A DNA stretch of 23,627 nucleotides from CAZHYV01 sp964537055 (lineage in GTDB: Bacteria > Myxococcota_A > Polyangia > Palsa-1104 > JAEUJZ01). Below, one piece after another: positions 1 to 6,318 of this stretch. The notes under the pieces were generated by a model. That model did no database searches and was not told the origin of the DNA. It saw only the letters and a list, made by a program, of their open reading frames with translations. Every line of letters starts with the position of its first letter. The first letter of the stretch is position 1. A program made the position numbers and the translations under genes. The DNA is taken from assembly GCA_964537055.1 (NCBI GenBank), contig CAZHYV010000011.1, positions 1-23,627 on the forward strand, in the 5' to 3' direction.

Positions 1-613
1 TGGCGTCTTTGCCGGTATAAACCAGCTTCGTTCCCGTCCCCGCCATGCCTTCGATTGAGGCATTGGTGATTTTGGGCCAGTAGGTGCCGGTCAACTCAAT
101 CCCCGTCACCATAAGCACGTTGCGGCAGTTGGATTGAGCATCCGAGAGTTTGCTGATCGGGTTGAGCTTCGCCGGCGTGATCGTCACTTTGCGTTGTGTC
201 GATACGCCGTCAACGGTCAGGGTGATGGTGTAATCGCCGGGTGTCTCATAGACGTGCGCGGCGTTAAATCCGGGGAGGTTGTTGAATCGGCCCTTGGGGT
301 CGCCGAAATCCCATCGGATATCCGAAAGCTGAGTCACCCCCGGCGTTTGCATGGCGTGGACGTGGATGGGGAGGCCAGCCATGCGGGTCGCAAAGTCGAT
401 CACCATGACCGGGGGAGATTTAGTGGGAGTTATGACCGGAGGTAAATTTAGCTTCGCCTCTAAATTTGCGATGGTCTTATCTCGCTGCTGCACCTGCTCC
501 TGCAGCGACAGCAGTTGAGCGTTGTAATCGTTGCGCTCGGCCGACAACGCTTCCCGGAACGCCCCTACGGCGTTCACCGCCGCCGCCAGTGCTTGATCGG
601 TTGCGTTGCTCAA
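1..613 (-). CDS. PKD-domain structural/tail-associated protein (3' end outside window)
   Basis: The frame is open to the left edge, so only about 204 N-terminal residues are visible. Residues ~20-55 form a polar coiled-coil segment (LLSLQEQVQQRDKTIANLEAKL). A PKD-like beta-sandwich follows at ~66-140, with the typical DIRWDFGDPKG and HVYETPGDYTITLTV strings. The tail (SNCRNVLMVTG...) resembles the start of a repetitive beta-structure. The start is a TTG that overlaps the stop of the upstream gene in a TTGA junction and follows an AAGGG Shine-Dalgarno (SD). PKD domains are common in secreted and virion-associated adhesion or carbohydrate-binding proteins, so a tail-fibre or spike role is inferred. 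It would be the last early gene or first late gene in the leftward order. Confidence 0.65.
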   Translation of the reverse strand, partial: MSNATDQALAAAVNAVGAFREALSAERNDYNAQLLSLQEQVQQRDKTIANLEAKLNLPPVITPTKSPPVMVIDFATRMAGLPIHVHAMQTPGVTQLSDIRWDFGDPKGRFNNLPGFNAAHVYETPGDYTITLTVDGVSTQRKVTITPAKLNPISKLSDAQSNCRNVLMVTGIELTGTYWPKITNASIEGMAGTGTKLVYTGKDA

Positions 614-1056
614 TTTACAAACCCTTCGATGCTCCCCACGCTTCCGCTTGGCCGTGTCGCCGGGAAATAATCATCGGGGATGGTCCACACATTCCCCCTT
701 GCCGACCAAACTCTCGGCACGTGAATGGCAAATCCCTTTTCGTCACACACGATCAATACGATAGTCCGATGGGGGTAAAGGTCCGACAGCATCCACGCCG
801 CCGCTTCAACCGGCATCATCGGGCGGGGAGGATCGGGAAACAGATACCACATCCCATTCGCCTCTCCGCCGTGACAGATCAAAAGTACGGGGTTGCCGAA
901 TCGCTTCTCGGCTTCCCGTCGCCAGAGGTTTTCCGCTCCGGAAATGTTGTGACTCCACACCAGAGCATCGGTTGCCGGGGGAGTAATGCTGGCGGGGGAA
1001 CTGGCCACGCATCCGCCAACGAAAAGAAGCAGGACGATCAACCAATGCGGAACCAT
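610..1056 (-). CDS. Lipoprotein with a possible His/Cys (caspase-like) dyad
   Basis: The ATG at 1056 gives a 148-residue protein starting with a lipoprotein signal: a hydrophobic stretch (WLIVLLLFVGGC) ending in a VGGC lipobox. The longer frame to 1155 would bury this signal, so the inner start is preferred. The mature part has VLLICHGGEANG (~50-60), followed about 35 residues later by RTIVLIVCDEKG, each at the end of a hydrophobic strand. That His-Gly then Cys spacing recalls caspase-fold or clostripain-like cysteine peptidases, but the second motif is not canonical. The gene overlaps the end of the two-TM gene upstream and is coupled to the PKD gene downstream. A role at the cell envelope during lysis or exclusion is possible; the function is not known. 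Confidence 0.6.
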   Translation of the reverse strand: MVPHWLIVLLLFVGGCVASSPASITPPATDALVWSHNISGAENLWRREAEKRFGNPVLLICHGGEANGMWYLFPDPPRPMMPVEAAAWMLSDLYPHRTIVLIVCDEKGFAIHVPRVWSARGNVWTIPDDYFPATRPSGSVGSIEGFVN

Positions 1057-1277
1057 CGCTTGATCCGATCCAGTCCCACCCACCCGGTTTTCTGCCATGC
1101 GGCAACCACTGTGGAGATGATCATTGACAGGGTGAGCAAGCACCCAAGCGCCCACGCGATCCAGACCCGCACGCCGTCACCCGTCACGACCGCCATGAAT
1201 GTTCCCGAATAGCCAACAATCGCCGTGGGAATCTGGTTCGCGCCCTCATGAGCAAGGTGTTTGAAAAAGGGAAACAT
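1038..1277 (-). CDS. Small two-TM membrane protein, holin-like
   Basis: The 79-residue protein has two predicted membrane segments: a weak one around IPTAIVGYSGTFMAVV (~16-31) and a strong one around WIAWALGCLLTLSMIISTVVAAW (~39-61). A short basic tail follows (DRIKRWFRIG). Size, topology and its place between small lipoproteins fit a phage holin, but holins share little sequence, so this is inferred from shape and context. An SD-like GGGGAG lies just before the ATG, at the end of the upstream gene. The 3' end overlaps the next lipoprotein gene by 19 bases. Confidence 0.55.
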   Translation of the reverse strand: MFPFFKHLAHEGANQIPTAIVGYSGTFMAVVTGDGVRVWIAWALGCLLTLSMIISTVVAAWQKTGWVGLDRIKRWFRIG

Positions 1278-1278
1278 C

Positions 1279-1824
1279 CTACTCCCCTTGCGGCTTGAAC
1301 TTGCGGAACCACAGATTATCGAACACCGATTGAACGATGCTCAATCCCCCCGACAGAACGCCGAAGATACCCGTTGAAACAAACGACGCCGCCGCACCCC
1401 ACGGCCCCGTAGCATTCAACGCCACCACCCGCAGCACCAACGCCAGAACCCCCGCAATGCCGATGATCCACGCGAACCGAATGACAACCCGCTCAATCGT
1501 GTTGCCGAGCTTGTGGTACTCGCGGTCGTACCGCTGCGCCATCGCCGCATAATCCGCCGCTGCCTGATCGTTAGCATGTTTGGCCTCCACAACATCTTGC
1601 CTGATCCGGGTGGCATCGGTGCCCACGGCGTCAAGAATGGGCAACCCCTCCGATTGGGTGAGGGGCCGCAATCGTTGTGCGTTGTCCCCGATGTTCTGCG
1701 CCCGTACATCAATGCGGGAAATAGCGTTTCCGGTCTCACTGGTTTGTGAGGGACGAACTGCCGTGCAGCCGGCGAACGCCGCCGCCAGCAGGAGGGTGAG
1801 GTAGTAGAGGGGGGAGAGTTTCAT
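1279..1824 (-). CDS. Lipoprotein with helical stalk and C-terminal membrane segments
   Basis: A type II signal peptide (MKLSPLYYLTLLLAAAFAGC) ends in an AFAGC lipobox. Residues ~30-110 are polar and largely helical (RQDVVEAKHANDQAAADYAAMAQRYDREYHKL). Hydrophobic segments follow at ~115-165 (IRFAWIIGIAGVLALVLRVVAL and GAAASFVSTGIFGVLSGGLSIV), with a basic end FRKFKPQGE. This is longer than a classical Rz1 outer spanin, but a lipoprotein with a stalk and an extra membrane anchor could bridge the envelope as a unimolecular spanin does; this is inference. The start overlaps the upstream stop in an ATGA junction. Confidence 0.6.
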   Translation of the reverse strand: MKLSPLYYLTLLLAAAFAGCTAVRPSQTSETGNAISRIDVRAQNIGDNAQRLRPLTQSEGLPILDAVGTDATRIRQDVVEAKHANDQAAADYAAMAQRYDREYHKLGNTIERVVIRFAWIIGIAGVLALVLRVVALNATGPWGAAASFVSTGIFGVLSGGLSIVQSVFDNLWFRKFKPQGE

Positions 1825-2012
1825 TGACGTTCGAGCAGCCGGAAAACTTCAATTACACGCCGCACGCCATTCTCAAAGCTGATCCGCCTCGCCGGGGGAA
1901 GCTCATCGAACTCCGCACCGTTCGCCCGTAACTCCGATGGCGCTCCCTCCACCGTGTGCATGGCGATGTAAAACTCGCGGGCAAGTTGGACGATCTGGAC
2001 GTTGGTGGGCAT
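1821..2012 (-). CDS. Small hypothetical protein
   Basis: The 63-residue soluble protein has two likely helices: VQIVQLAREFYIAMHTV near the N-terminus and ISFENGVRRVIEVFRLLERQ at the C-terminus. No cysteine motif, signal or membrane segment is visible and I do not recognise the family. Its stop overlaps the start of the downstream lipoprotein gene (ATGA), which supports translation. The SD upstream of the ATG is weak. It lies in the membrane-protein cluster, so a regulatory or accessory role there is possible but unsupported. Confidence 0.5.
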   Translation of the reverse strand: MPTNVQIVQLAREFYIAMHTVEGAPSELRANGAEFDELPPARRISFENGVRRVIEVFRLLERQ

Positions 2013-2061
2013 TTTTCTGGCGTCGGGGAAATGATCGAACTATCCAGTTTTTTCGGATGGT

Positions 2062-2307
2062 TCACCGTTTCTTGCGGCCGGTGAAGGGTTTGATCGGCTT
2101 AGCGGTGGCAAGGTCGCGTAGAAGCTCGTGGTATTGACGGCTCGCCGCCTGTTCCTTCGCCTTGGCAATCATCAACTCGCCCTTCAGCTCATCGCATCTT
2201 CGCTTCCATGATTCAGCGTTCAACCGATCAAGAGTCTCCCGCATCCCCGCCAGTAGTGCAGCGATCACCGCAATGGACACCGACAGGCTAACGATCCACC
2301 ACGCCAT
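2062..2307 (-). CDS. N-terminally anchored coiled-coil protein, inner-spanin-like
   Basis: The 81-residue protein begins with one membrane segment (WWIVSLSVSIAVIAALLAGM) and continues with a charged helix rich in heptad-like Leu/Ala positions (LDRLNAESWKRRCDELKGELMIAKAKEQAASRQYHELLRDL). It ends in a basic tail, FTGRKKR. This is the layout of an Rz-like inner-membrane spanin, and lipoprotein genes lie just downstream. The assignment rests on topology and position, not on recognised sequence similarity. The start shares a TGATG junction with the stop of the gene before it. Confidence 0.55.
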   Translation of the reverse strand: MAWWIVSLSVSIAVIAALLAGMRETLDRLNAESWKRRCDELKGELMIAKAKEQAASRQYHELLRDLATAKPIKPFTGRKKR

Positions 2308-2594
2308 CAGTTATACCTCCAGTTTTGCGCCGCCAACGCCGGGTCATCCTTTGGTTTGGCCGGCAGATAGCTCCACTTCCAACACCAATAGGGTTCCGGC
2401 AGGGTGATATTGTCCCATTTTGATGGCCTTGGCCTCGGCAACCGTCGCTTAGTCTTGCGGCAATCACGCACGCCAAGTCCGAGCAACGCCGCCAGCAGCA
2501 GCAGGGGAGCCGCCGCACAAATCACAATCACCGTCACGATTGCCGAGTCCACCATGCGAGCATCACACAAAACAGGATCGTCACCACTTGCCAT
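2307..2594 (-). CDS. Small single-TM membrane protein
   Basis: A strongly hydrophobic segment (AIVTVIVICAAAPLLLLAALLGLGV) is followed by a basic patch (RDCRKTKRRLPRPRPSK) and a Trp/Tyr-rich tail (PYWCWKWSYLPAKPK). The basic patch after the segment predicts an N-out, C-in orientation. Starts at 2594 and at 2555 (MVDSAIV) are both possible; neither has a clear SD. The first overlaps the upstream gene by 14 bases. The downstream junction is a TGATG overlap with the coiled-coil membrane gene. It could be a second holin/antiholin or another envelope factor of the same cassette; the family is not recognised. Confidence 0.5.
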   Translation of the reverse strand: MASGDDPVLCDARMVDSAIVTVIVICAAAPLLLLAALLGLGVRDCRKTKRRLPRPRPSKWDNITLPEPYWCWKWSYLPAKPKDDPALAAQNWRYN

Positions 2595-2820
2595 CCGCCA
2601 CCATCAGCACCGTGTCCCACACGTCCCTCATCGCGCCGAATCGTGCGCGTTCACTGTGAGTCAATTCAATGCAATTCAGGTGGTCCTCGATCATTCCGAT
2701 CATCTGCGCCGCCTGCCCTCGTACCCGCTGCAATCGCTGTGCGGCAACGTGGGGATCGGGGGTGGGTTGGTCGGTGAGGGTGGTCACTTTTTCGCCCGCA
2801 ATTCGGATTTGCTGATCCAT
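2581..2820 (-). CDS. Small helical hypothetical protein
   Basis: About 79 residues from the ATG at 2820. The central part (HVAAQRLQRVRGQAAQMIGMIEDHLNCIELTHSERARFGAMRDVWDTVLMVADG) is helical and amphipathic. There are no membrane segments or metal-binding clusters. The frame is open upstream to an ATG at 2931, which would overlap the HNH gene too far. A GTG at 2787 that overlaps the HNH stop as GTGA is an equally plausible start and would give a protein beginning with TTLTDQ. The function is unknown; it links the HNH gene to the membrane-protein cluster. Confidence 0.45.
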   Translation of the reverse strand: MDQQIRIAGEKVTTLTDQPTPDPHVAAQRLQRVRGQAAQMIGMIEDHLNCIELTHSERARFGAMRDVWDTVLMVADGKW

Positions 2821-3011
2821 CCGGCGTGTACCCTTGTATGGCACTCCACGCACAGGTGAATCAGGTTCTCCGGGGTATCGTGTCCCCCGGAACCGCGGCT
2901 CTTTATGTGGTGAATCTGTCCTTTTCCCCACCGGCCGCAGTATTCACAGTATTCTTTGCGGGCGGCGGCTATCGCCTTGCGGTCAACGATTCGGCGAGGT
3001 TTGTCGAGCAT
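2784..3011 (-). CDS. HNH endonuclease
   Basis: The 75-residue protein is a compact HNH nuclease. It has a first zinc pair CEYCGRWG (~22-28), the catalytic IHHIKSRGSGGHDTPENLIHLC core (~33-54) with the HH pair and the Asn of HNH, and a second zinc pair CVECHTRVH. Small free-standing HNH proteins in phages act in DNA packaging, homing or host DNA nicking. The start at 3011 is chosen because GGGGAGG lies five bases upstream; the longer frame to 3197 would run through the upstream gene. A hairpin whose 3' arm includes part of this SD precedes it. Confidence 0.85.
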   Translation of the reverse strand: MLDKPRRIVDRKAIAAARKEYCEYCGRWGKGQIHHIKSRGSGGHDTPENLIHLCVECHTRVHAGWISKSELRAKK

Positions 3012-3017
3012 AAAAAC

Positions 3018-3044
3018 CTCCCCGACCGTGGGTGAGGCCGGGGA
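3018..3044 (-). promoter_or_regulatory. Hairpin overlapping the HNH ribosome binding site
   Basis: On the minus strand CCCCGGCC (3044-3037) can pair with GGTCGGGG (3028-3021) around an 8-nt loop, with one G-U pair. The 3' arm holds four bases of the GGGGAGG SD, followed by AGG and five T residues before the ATG. It could hide the SD, or act as an intrinsic terminator with a short T-run that insulates the HNH gene. Confidence 0.45.
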
Positions 3045-3060
3045 TGCGACCGAAGCAATC

Positions 3061-3354
3061 TCATGGCGTGTATACCTTGTCCCAATAAGCATTCCCCGCC
3101 GACTTTGCCATGCGCCAACCACTCCCCCCAATGCCAACCACCATGCCCGTCTGTTTGTGGCTGGGATGGATGCGAATATCAAACCCTCGCTCCACAAGCT
3201 GGTTAATCAACCGTCGCACGCCATCCTGAGTCGCGTATCCGAAATCCTTTGTGAGCAATGCCAACGGCGCCCCGCCCTTGTCATCGCGGGGGAGCGTGCA
3301 CAAAAGCTCCATGGCCTCATCAAAATCAGGATCGCGGCGGTTAAGGATCAACAT
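3061..3354 (-). CDS. Winged-helix-like DNA-binding protein
   Basis: The ATG at 3354 forms a TGATG overlap with the stop of the upstream HTH gene and gives 97 residues (MLILNRRDPDFDEAMELL...). The sequence GGAPLALLTKDFGYATQDGVRRLINQLVERGFDIRI fits a helix-turn-helix followed by a wing (MVVGIGGSGWRMA). This is the usual order in small winged-helix phage proteins that read partial peptide or DNA signals. The aromatic tail (AYWDKVYTP) is unassigned. Coupling to another HTH gene suggests a regulatory pair for this left-hand cluster, possibly a late-gene activator; that is inference. Confidence 0.55.
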   Translation of the reverse strand: MLILNRRDPDFDEAMELLCTLPRDDKGGAPLALLTKDFGYATQDGVRRLINQLVERGFDIRIHPSHKQTGMVVGIGGSGWRMAKSAGNAYWDKVYTP

Positions 3355-3626
3355 CAGTTGTAGCTCGGAAGGCCAACACAACGAACGGTGCGCAATCCAG
3401 TGCCTGGGTTGGGTGGAGGTGTTAGACCGGCGCGGATGTAGCGGCGGCGGATGGTGCGTATTCGCTGGCTCACTGCCGGTTGGGTAACGCGCAGCTTCCT
3501 CGCAACGTCCACTTGACGTAGACCCTGATCGTAAAACAGGGTGTGGATTCGGCGCAGCTGCCGATCATTTAGGATTTGCCCGATGCCCATTTGACTTGCG
3601 AAGGGAGCACGTTGCCCGCGCGCCAT
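3354..3626 (-). CDS. HTH protein, sigma-70 region 4-like
   Basis: In 90 residues, the part from ILNDRQLRRIHTLFYDQGLRQVDVARKLRVTQPAVSQRIRTIRRRYI (~18-64) is a clear trihelical HTH with a Q-x-x-V-A-x-x-L turn. It is basic and resembles region 4 of sigma factors or a transposase-type HTH. A GAGGGG SD lies a few bases before the ATG. It is the first gene after a ~100-base AT-richer gap with a dyad, so it probably has its own promoter and may control the leftward late/lysis genes. The C-terminal 25 residues (PPPNPGTGLRTVRCVGLPSYN) look disordered. Confidence 0.65.
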   Translation of the reverse strand: MARGQRAPFASQMGIGQILNDRQLRRIHTLFYDQGLRQVDVARKLRVTQPAVSQRIRTIRRRYIRAGLTPPPNPGTGLRTVRCVGLPSYN

Positions 3627-3643
3627 ATCCCCTCAATATCAGG

Positions 3644-3662
3644 ACACCCAATATAAGGGTGT
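3644..3662 (-). promoter_or_regulatory. Inverted repeat upstream of the sigma-like HTH gene
   Basis: ACACCC (3644-3649) and GGGTGT (3657-3662) flank an AATATAA spacer, in an AT-rich gap of about 100 bases between the RNA ligase stop and the HTH start. It could be an operator or a weak hairpin. No T-run follows on the minus strand. No convincing -35/-10 pair was resolved by eye. Confidence 0.3.
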
Positions 3663-3727
3663 TCGTTGCAAGTTCTTTATATGGTTGAGTTTGCATCGAA
3701 ATTTTCGACAGGCAACTGCGCATTTAA

Positions 3728-4438
3728 CTATTCCGAACGCCAGTTCCAGATTGTTTCACGACCACTTATTTCGGGAAGGTATTTCCCATCCACCTTATTC
3801 GGCCGAACGTACTTCCCCAAAAAATCCACCTTGCCTTTACGCTCGACACGCCACACCGCGCCCTCGGCTTCGTCGATCGCGCCATAATGGCCGTACATTC
3901 CCAATGCTTCCATCGCCGTCGCGACTGAGCAAGACCCACCACAATGAAGAACTTTTGGGGTAAACAAGAATCTTCCTCGCAGCTCATCTTGTGTCGCCCG
4001 ATCCCCTTCACTGTTGAATAGATCGAACGCCACGAACGGCGAGCGATTCGTTAAGTCGTATCGCGTTCCATGCGCCTGCGCCAGCCATTCCCCCACAACC
4101 CGCTCACCGCATTCCAATGTGCCAGAGAACATCACTTGATTCTGCTCCACCCATCGCGCAAACATGTGGTGCTGCACGAAATTGGAAGCCATCGCGGGAT
4201 ACCCCGCACGCATCAAGGGGATGATTTGGTCCGACAGATCACGAAAGACGGCAACGCATGTTCCGTCCAGCTTTTCCGTCACGATGATCGTGTCATGTTT
4301 GTCCCTTATCCGCTCTGTGAGAATTCGGCACTGGCCATCATTCAAACAATGATCGGCGGGGCCGAGCCGGCTACATGGTAAATGACCGATGGACCCGTAT
4401 GCTCTTCCGCCAAGTGGCTTAATTGCTTTCGCTGTCAT
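3728..4438 (-). CDS. RNA ligase of the nucleotidyltransferase superfamily (Rnl2-like)
   Basis: The 236-residue protein shows the ordered motifs of covalent nucleotidyltransferases. Motif I is TEKLDGTC (~53-60) with the nucleotidyl-accepting Lys; then GTLECGERVVGEWLAQ (~107-122, motif III area), PFVAFDLFN (~134-142, motif IIIa), EGAVWRVER (~193-201, motif IV) and KVDFLGKYVRPN (~203-214, motif V). Such ligases seal RNA nicks using ATP; phage relatives repair tRNAs cut by host anticodon nucleases. No C-terminal domain typical of DNA ligases is present. The ATG at 4438 is two bases after the upstream stop and has an AAGGGAT SD. No polynucleotide kinase gene is visible nearby. Confidence 0.8.
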   Translation of the reverse strand: MTAKAIKPLGGRAYGSIGHLPCSRLGPADHCLNDGQCRILTERIRDKHDTIIVTEKLDGTCVAVFRDLSDQIIPLMRAGYPAMASNFVQHHMFARWVEQNQVMFSGTLECGERVVGEWLAQAHGTRYDLTNRSPFVAFDLFNSEGDRATQDELRGRFLFTPKVLHCGGSCSVATAMEALGMYGHYGAIDEAEGAVWRVERKGKVDFLGKYVRPNKVDGKYLPEISGRETIWNWRSE

Positions 4439-4440
4439 GG

Positions 4441-4986
4441 TCAATCCCTTATCTCCCCACGCCACTTCACCCGCCGCCGTTCGATCCGCAACCCGTAATA
4501 CCGAATCATCCCCATCGCCGCCGCGAACTGCCCCACCGACTCCGTTGTCTGTGCAATCTCGATCTCCTCCGCCAACTCCTCTGCAACGTCAATCCCCAGC
4601 CGATGAGCGCACGCGAGGCAGTAGGTCTTCCCTCGCGGGCGCATCCCGTACCCGTCACAACCCGGACACCCATCGACCATCGCGGGAAACACCGGATCGT
4701 CCGCCTGACCCATCACCCGATAGCGGCCCTGGATGAGCGGAGACTCCATCGCCTGCGGTTTGTAAAGGTCTGCTTTGTAATGGATGTAACATTCATAGCT
4801 CCATTGGATCGGCTTGACCTTGCGTTTACCCCGATGCCACCATGAGATTGCACCTGAGCCGACGTAGTAAGTGGGCCAGTGGATGTGATATTCAGCACAG
4901 TCGGGGCAATCACAAGCGGTCTGCCGCCAAGGCCCATCATCCTGGCGGACCTTTTTTCGTCGGCGGGGTTTTGTTGCAAGGGTCAA
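4441..4986 (-). CDS. Zinc-binding hypothetical protein
   Basis: The frame starts at a TTG preceded by GGGAGG with good spacing, giving 181 residues. Two cysteine clusters are visible: CDCPDC (~25-30) and CPGCDGYGMRPRGKTYCLAC (~107-126). The second has the CxxC-x12-CxxC pattern of a zinc ribbon. The region between is rich in Tyr and Trp (HWPTYYVGSGAISWWHRG, WSYECYIHYK). The C-terminus is helical and basic. It is coupled to the RNA ligase (2-base spacer), so a nucleic-acid-binding accessory to that ligase is possible; the family is not recognised. Confidence 0.55.
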   Translation of the reverse strand: MTLATKPRRRKKVRQDDGPWRQTACDCPDCAEYHIHWPTYYVGSGAISWWHRGKRKVKPIQWSYECYIHYKADLYKPQAMESPLIQGRYRVMGQADDPVFPAMVDGCPGCDGYGMRPRGKTYCLACAHRLGIDVAEELAEEIEIAQTTESVGQFAAAMGMIRYYGLRIERRRVKWRGEIRD

Positions 4987-5023
4987 TCGGCCTCCCTGTT
5001 TAAGTACGTTTAGTGACTACTCC

Positions 5024-5039
5024 GTCGCCTGAAGGCGAC
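5024..5039 (-). repeat. Short perfect hairpin in an intergenic gap
   Basis: GTCGCC (5024-5029) and GGCGAC (5034-5039) flank a 4-nt loop in the ~70-base gap between genes ending at 5058 and starting at 4986. No T-run follows on the minus strand, so it is a weak terminator candidate at best. It may belong to a REP-like family in the host, which this window alone cannot show. Confidence 0.35.
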
Positions 5040-5057
5040 AGTCCCCTTGCCACGAAT

Positions 5058-5240
5058 TTATGATTTGGCCTTTCGCTTGGGAACATCCATCCACACACCA
5101 TTCTTCAACTTGCGATGGATTGACGCGGGACCACTCGTCACAACCGTCTTGCCGTTCACCTTCACCGTCAGGCCGCCAATGCTCACGTGCAATTCACCAC
5201 GTGCAAGTCGCTTGCCTAGACGCTCCTTACGCTTTGCCAT
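5058..5240 (-). CDS. Small basic hypothetical protein
   Basis: Sixty residues from the ATG at 5240, chosen because GAGGTGG lies just upstream; the longer frame to 5333 has no such signal. The N-terminus is very basic (MAKRKERLGKRLARGE). The middle looks like a small beta unit (LHVSIGGLTVKVNGKTVVTSG) and the end is basic again (VPKRKAKS). The charge suggests nucleic-acid binding. No known fold is recognised. It lies between two other unrecognised small genes. Confidence 0.5.
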   Translation of the reverse strand: MAKRKERLGKRLARGELHVSIGGLTVKVNGKTVVTSGPASIHRKLKNGVWMDVPKRKAKS

Positions 5241-5317
5241 CGTTCCACCTCTTATTCCACTCAACCACCATTGCGCCGCCCTTATGATGAGTTGGGGCGG
5301 GAAGTCATCACTCTGGA

Positions 5318-5566
5318 TCAATCCTCGCTCCAATCGAACTGGCTGGATCGCTCCTCTCGCAGCCGCCGGTTCTCCGCCTCGTATTCAGCCAGTTGCTCTA
5401 ATAGATGCTGCGTCCGCTTTAATGGACAATCTCGATAGAAAACCGCCCCGCCGGTATCACCTATATACACGCCGACGTAGCCAGCCCTTTTCAGGTGCTC
5501 AGAGATAACGTCCATCGCATCGAATACGTGCGGCGGGGTTGGCTTGGGAGTTGGCACGCTCATCAT
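5318..5566 (-). CDS. Small hypothetical protein with C-terminal coiled coil
   Basis: The 82-residue protein begins with a Pro-rich stretch (VPTPKPTPPH). A small alpha/beta part (DAMDVISEHLKRAGYVGVYIGDTGGAVFYRDCPL) follows, then a charged helix (LLEQLAEYEAENRRLREERSS). Two ATG codons lie in tandem (5566 and 5563); the second is better spaced from the GAGGT SD. The start carries the 11-mer GGTGAATGATG that recurs at three other starts nearby. I do not recognise the family. Confidence 0.5.
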   Translation of the reverse strand: MMSVPTPKPTPPHVFDAMDVISEHLKRAGYVGVYIGDTGGAVFYRDCPLKRTQHLLEQLAEYEAENRRLREERSSQFDWSED

Positions 5567-5574
5567 TCACCTCA

Positions 5575-6015
5575 TTACCAACTGGAATTTTCGCGAATCT
5601 CGTACTGCCAGTTGGTGAAAATTCCCTTGCCGATCACCAACTCTGTCCAGTTGTCACCACTACCGCCCGGCGTCGATGTGTGGTACTGATCGAAGATCGC
5701 GGCCGCATCAATATACGACCGATAAATGTCTCCGTAATAACCAGTTTCTGTTTTGCAGATGCCCAGCAAATCCGCCGCAACCAGTAACACGCCCTTGAAG
5801 GTGTGCCACCACCTTGACAGGCGGCTTAGGTCCCAGTTGTTGTGATACCTGCACCATTGGCAGAGGATCGACCGGATCGCTATGAGCCGTTCACGATTCC
5901 ACTGCAACCGACGCTCCCGCTGATACAAATAATCCATCCGCCGACATTTCCGGCGACGACAAGTGAGGTCCTTACTAGGCCGTCCGCAAAAAAAGCATCT
6001 CTGCTTTCCCATCAT
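5575..6015 (-). CDS. Cysteine-rich N-terminal zinc-finger-like protein
   Basis: The 146-residue protein starts with CFFCGRPSKDLTCRRRKC (~7-24), a CxxC...CxxxxC pattern like a small zinc finger. A very basic helix follows (RRMDYLYQRERRLQWNRERLIAIRS) and then another CQWC. The C-terminal half (ADLLGICKTETGYYGDIYRSYIDAAAIFDQYHTS) is helical and aromatic. The architecture suggests nucleic-acid binding but no enzyme motif is seen. Tandem ATGs at 6015 and 6012 overlap the stop of the 40-residue gene upstream, using the recurrent GGTGAATGATG junction. Confidence 0.5.
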   Translation of the reverse strand: MMGKQRCFFCGRPSKDLTCRRRKCRRMDYLYQRERRLQWNRERLIAIRSILCQWCRYHNNWDLSRLSRWWHTFKGVLLVAADLLGICKTETGYYGDIYRSYIDAAAIFDQYHTSTPGGSGDNWTELVIGKGIFTNWQYEIRENSSW

Positions 6016-6134
6016 TCACCGCCTTTCACCAGTTCAAACTCATACGCCCAGCACAACCGACCGTATTCATGCGCGTTGATATTTTTGCTTCGTAGATAGT
6101 TTCGATTCCCAAGATCATCATTCACCGTCCTCAT
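6012..6134 (-). CDS. Short gene (about 40 residues)
   Basis: A short frame with sense codons throughout reads MRTVNDDLGNRNYLRS then KNINAHEYGRLCWAYEFELVKGGE. It fills a gap that otherwise has no gene. Its stop lies in the same GGT GAA TGA TG junction that ends the two genes upstream, which is the main support. The start may be the ATG at 6134 or the GTG at 6125, which has GAGGAC just before it. A competing frame from the tandem ATG (MMILGIETIYEAK...) is only about 31 codons and does not end at the junction. Function unknown. Confidence 0.45.
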   Translation of the reverse strand: MRTVNDDLGNRNYLRSKNINAHEYGRLCWAYEFELVKGGE

Positions 6135-6318
6135 CAACTATTTCATCCTCAAAATCGTATAGGTCACAATCACAAAGGTCCCTGGGTTTTCGGCATATCG
6201 GACAATCACAGTGGGTACATGCGATGGCCTCTTCGGAATCGTCGCCAAAATCAATGTCGTCGATGTCGCCGCCGCAATGACACGTAAGGCCGCAGTCTGG
6301 ACAGGTATGAGCCATCAT
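6118..6318 (-). CDS. Acidic cysteine-rich zinc-binding protein
   Basis: In 66 residues there are four cysteine pairs: CPDC, CHC, CTHCDC/CPIC and CDCD, with intervening acidic runs (GGDIDDIDFGDDSEE, YDFEDEIVDEDGE). This points to a small multi-zinc protein with a strongly negative tail, perhaps a protein-binding or DNA-mimic type partner. The start (tandem ATG) overlaps the stop of the upstream gene in GGTGAATGATG. It sits in a run of Cys-rich small genes (4441-6318) that may have arisen by shuffling around this start sequence. Confidence 0.6.
   Translation of the reverse strand: MMAHTCPDCGLTCHCGGDIDDIDFGDDSEEAIACTHCDCPICRKPRDLCDCDLYDFEDEIVDEDGE

Noticed and set aside
5199..5247. 14-codon ORF MVVEWNKRWNDGKA before the small basic gene.
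   Set aside because: It contains the SD of the real gene and has no independent support.
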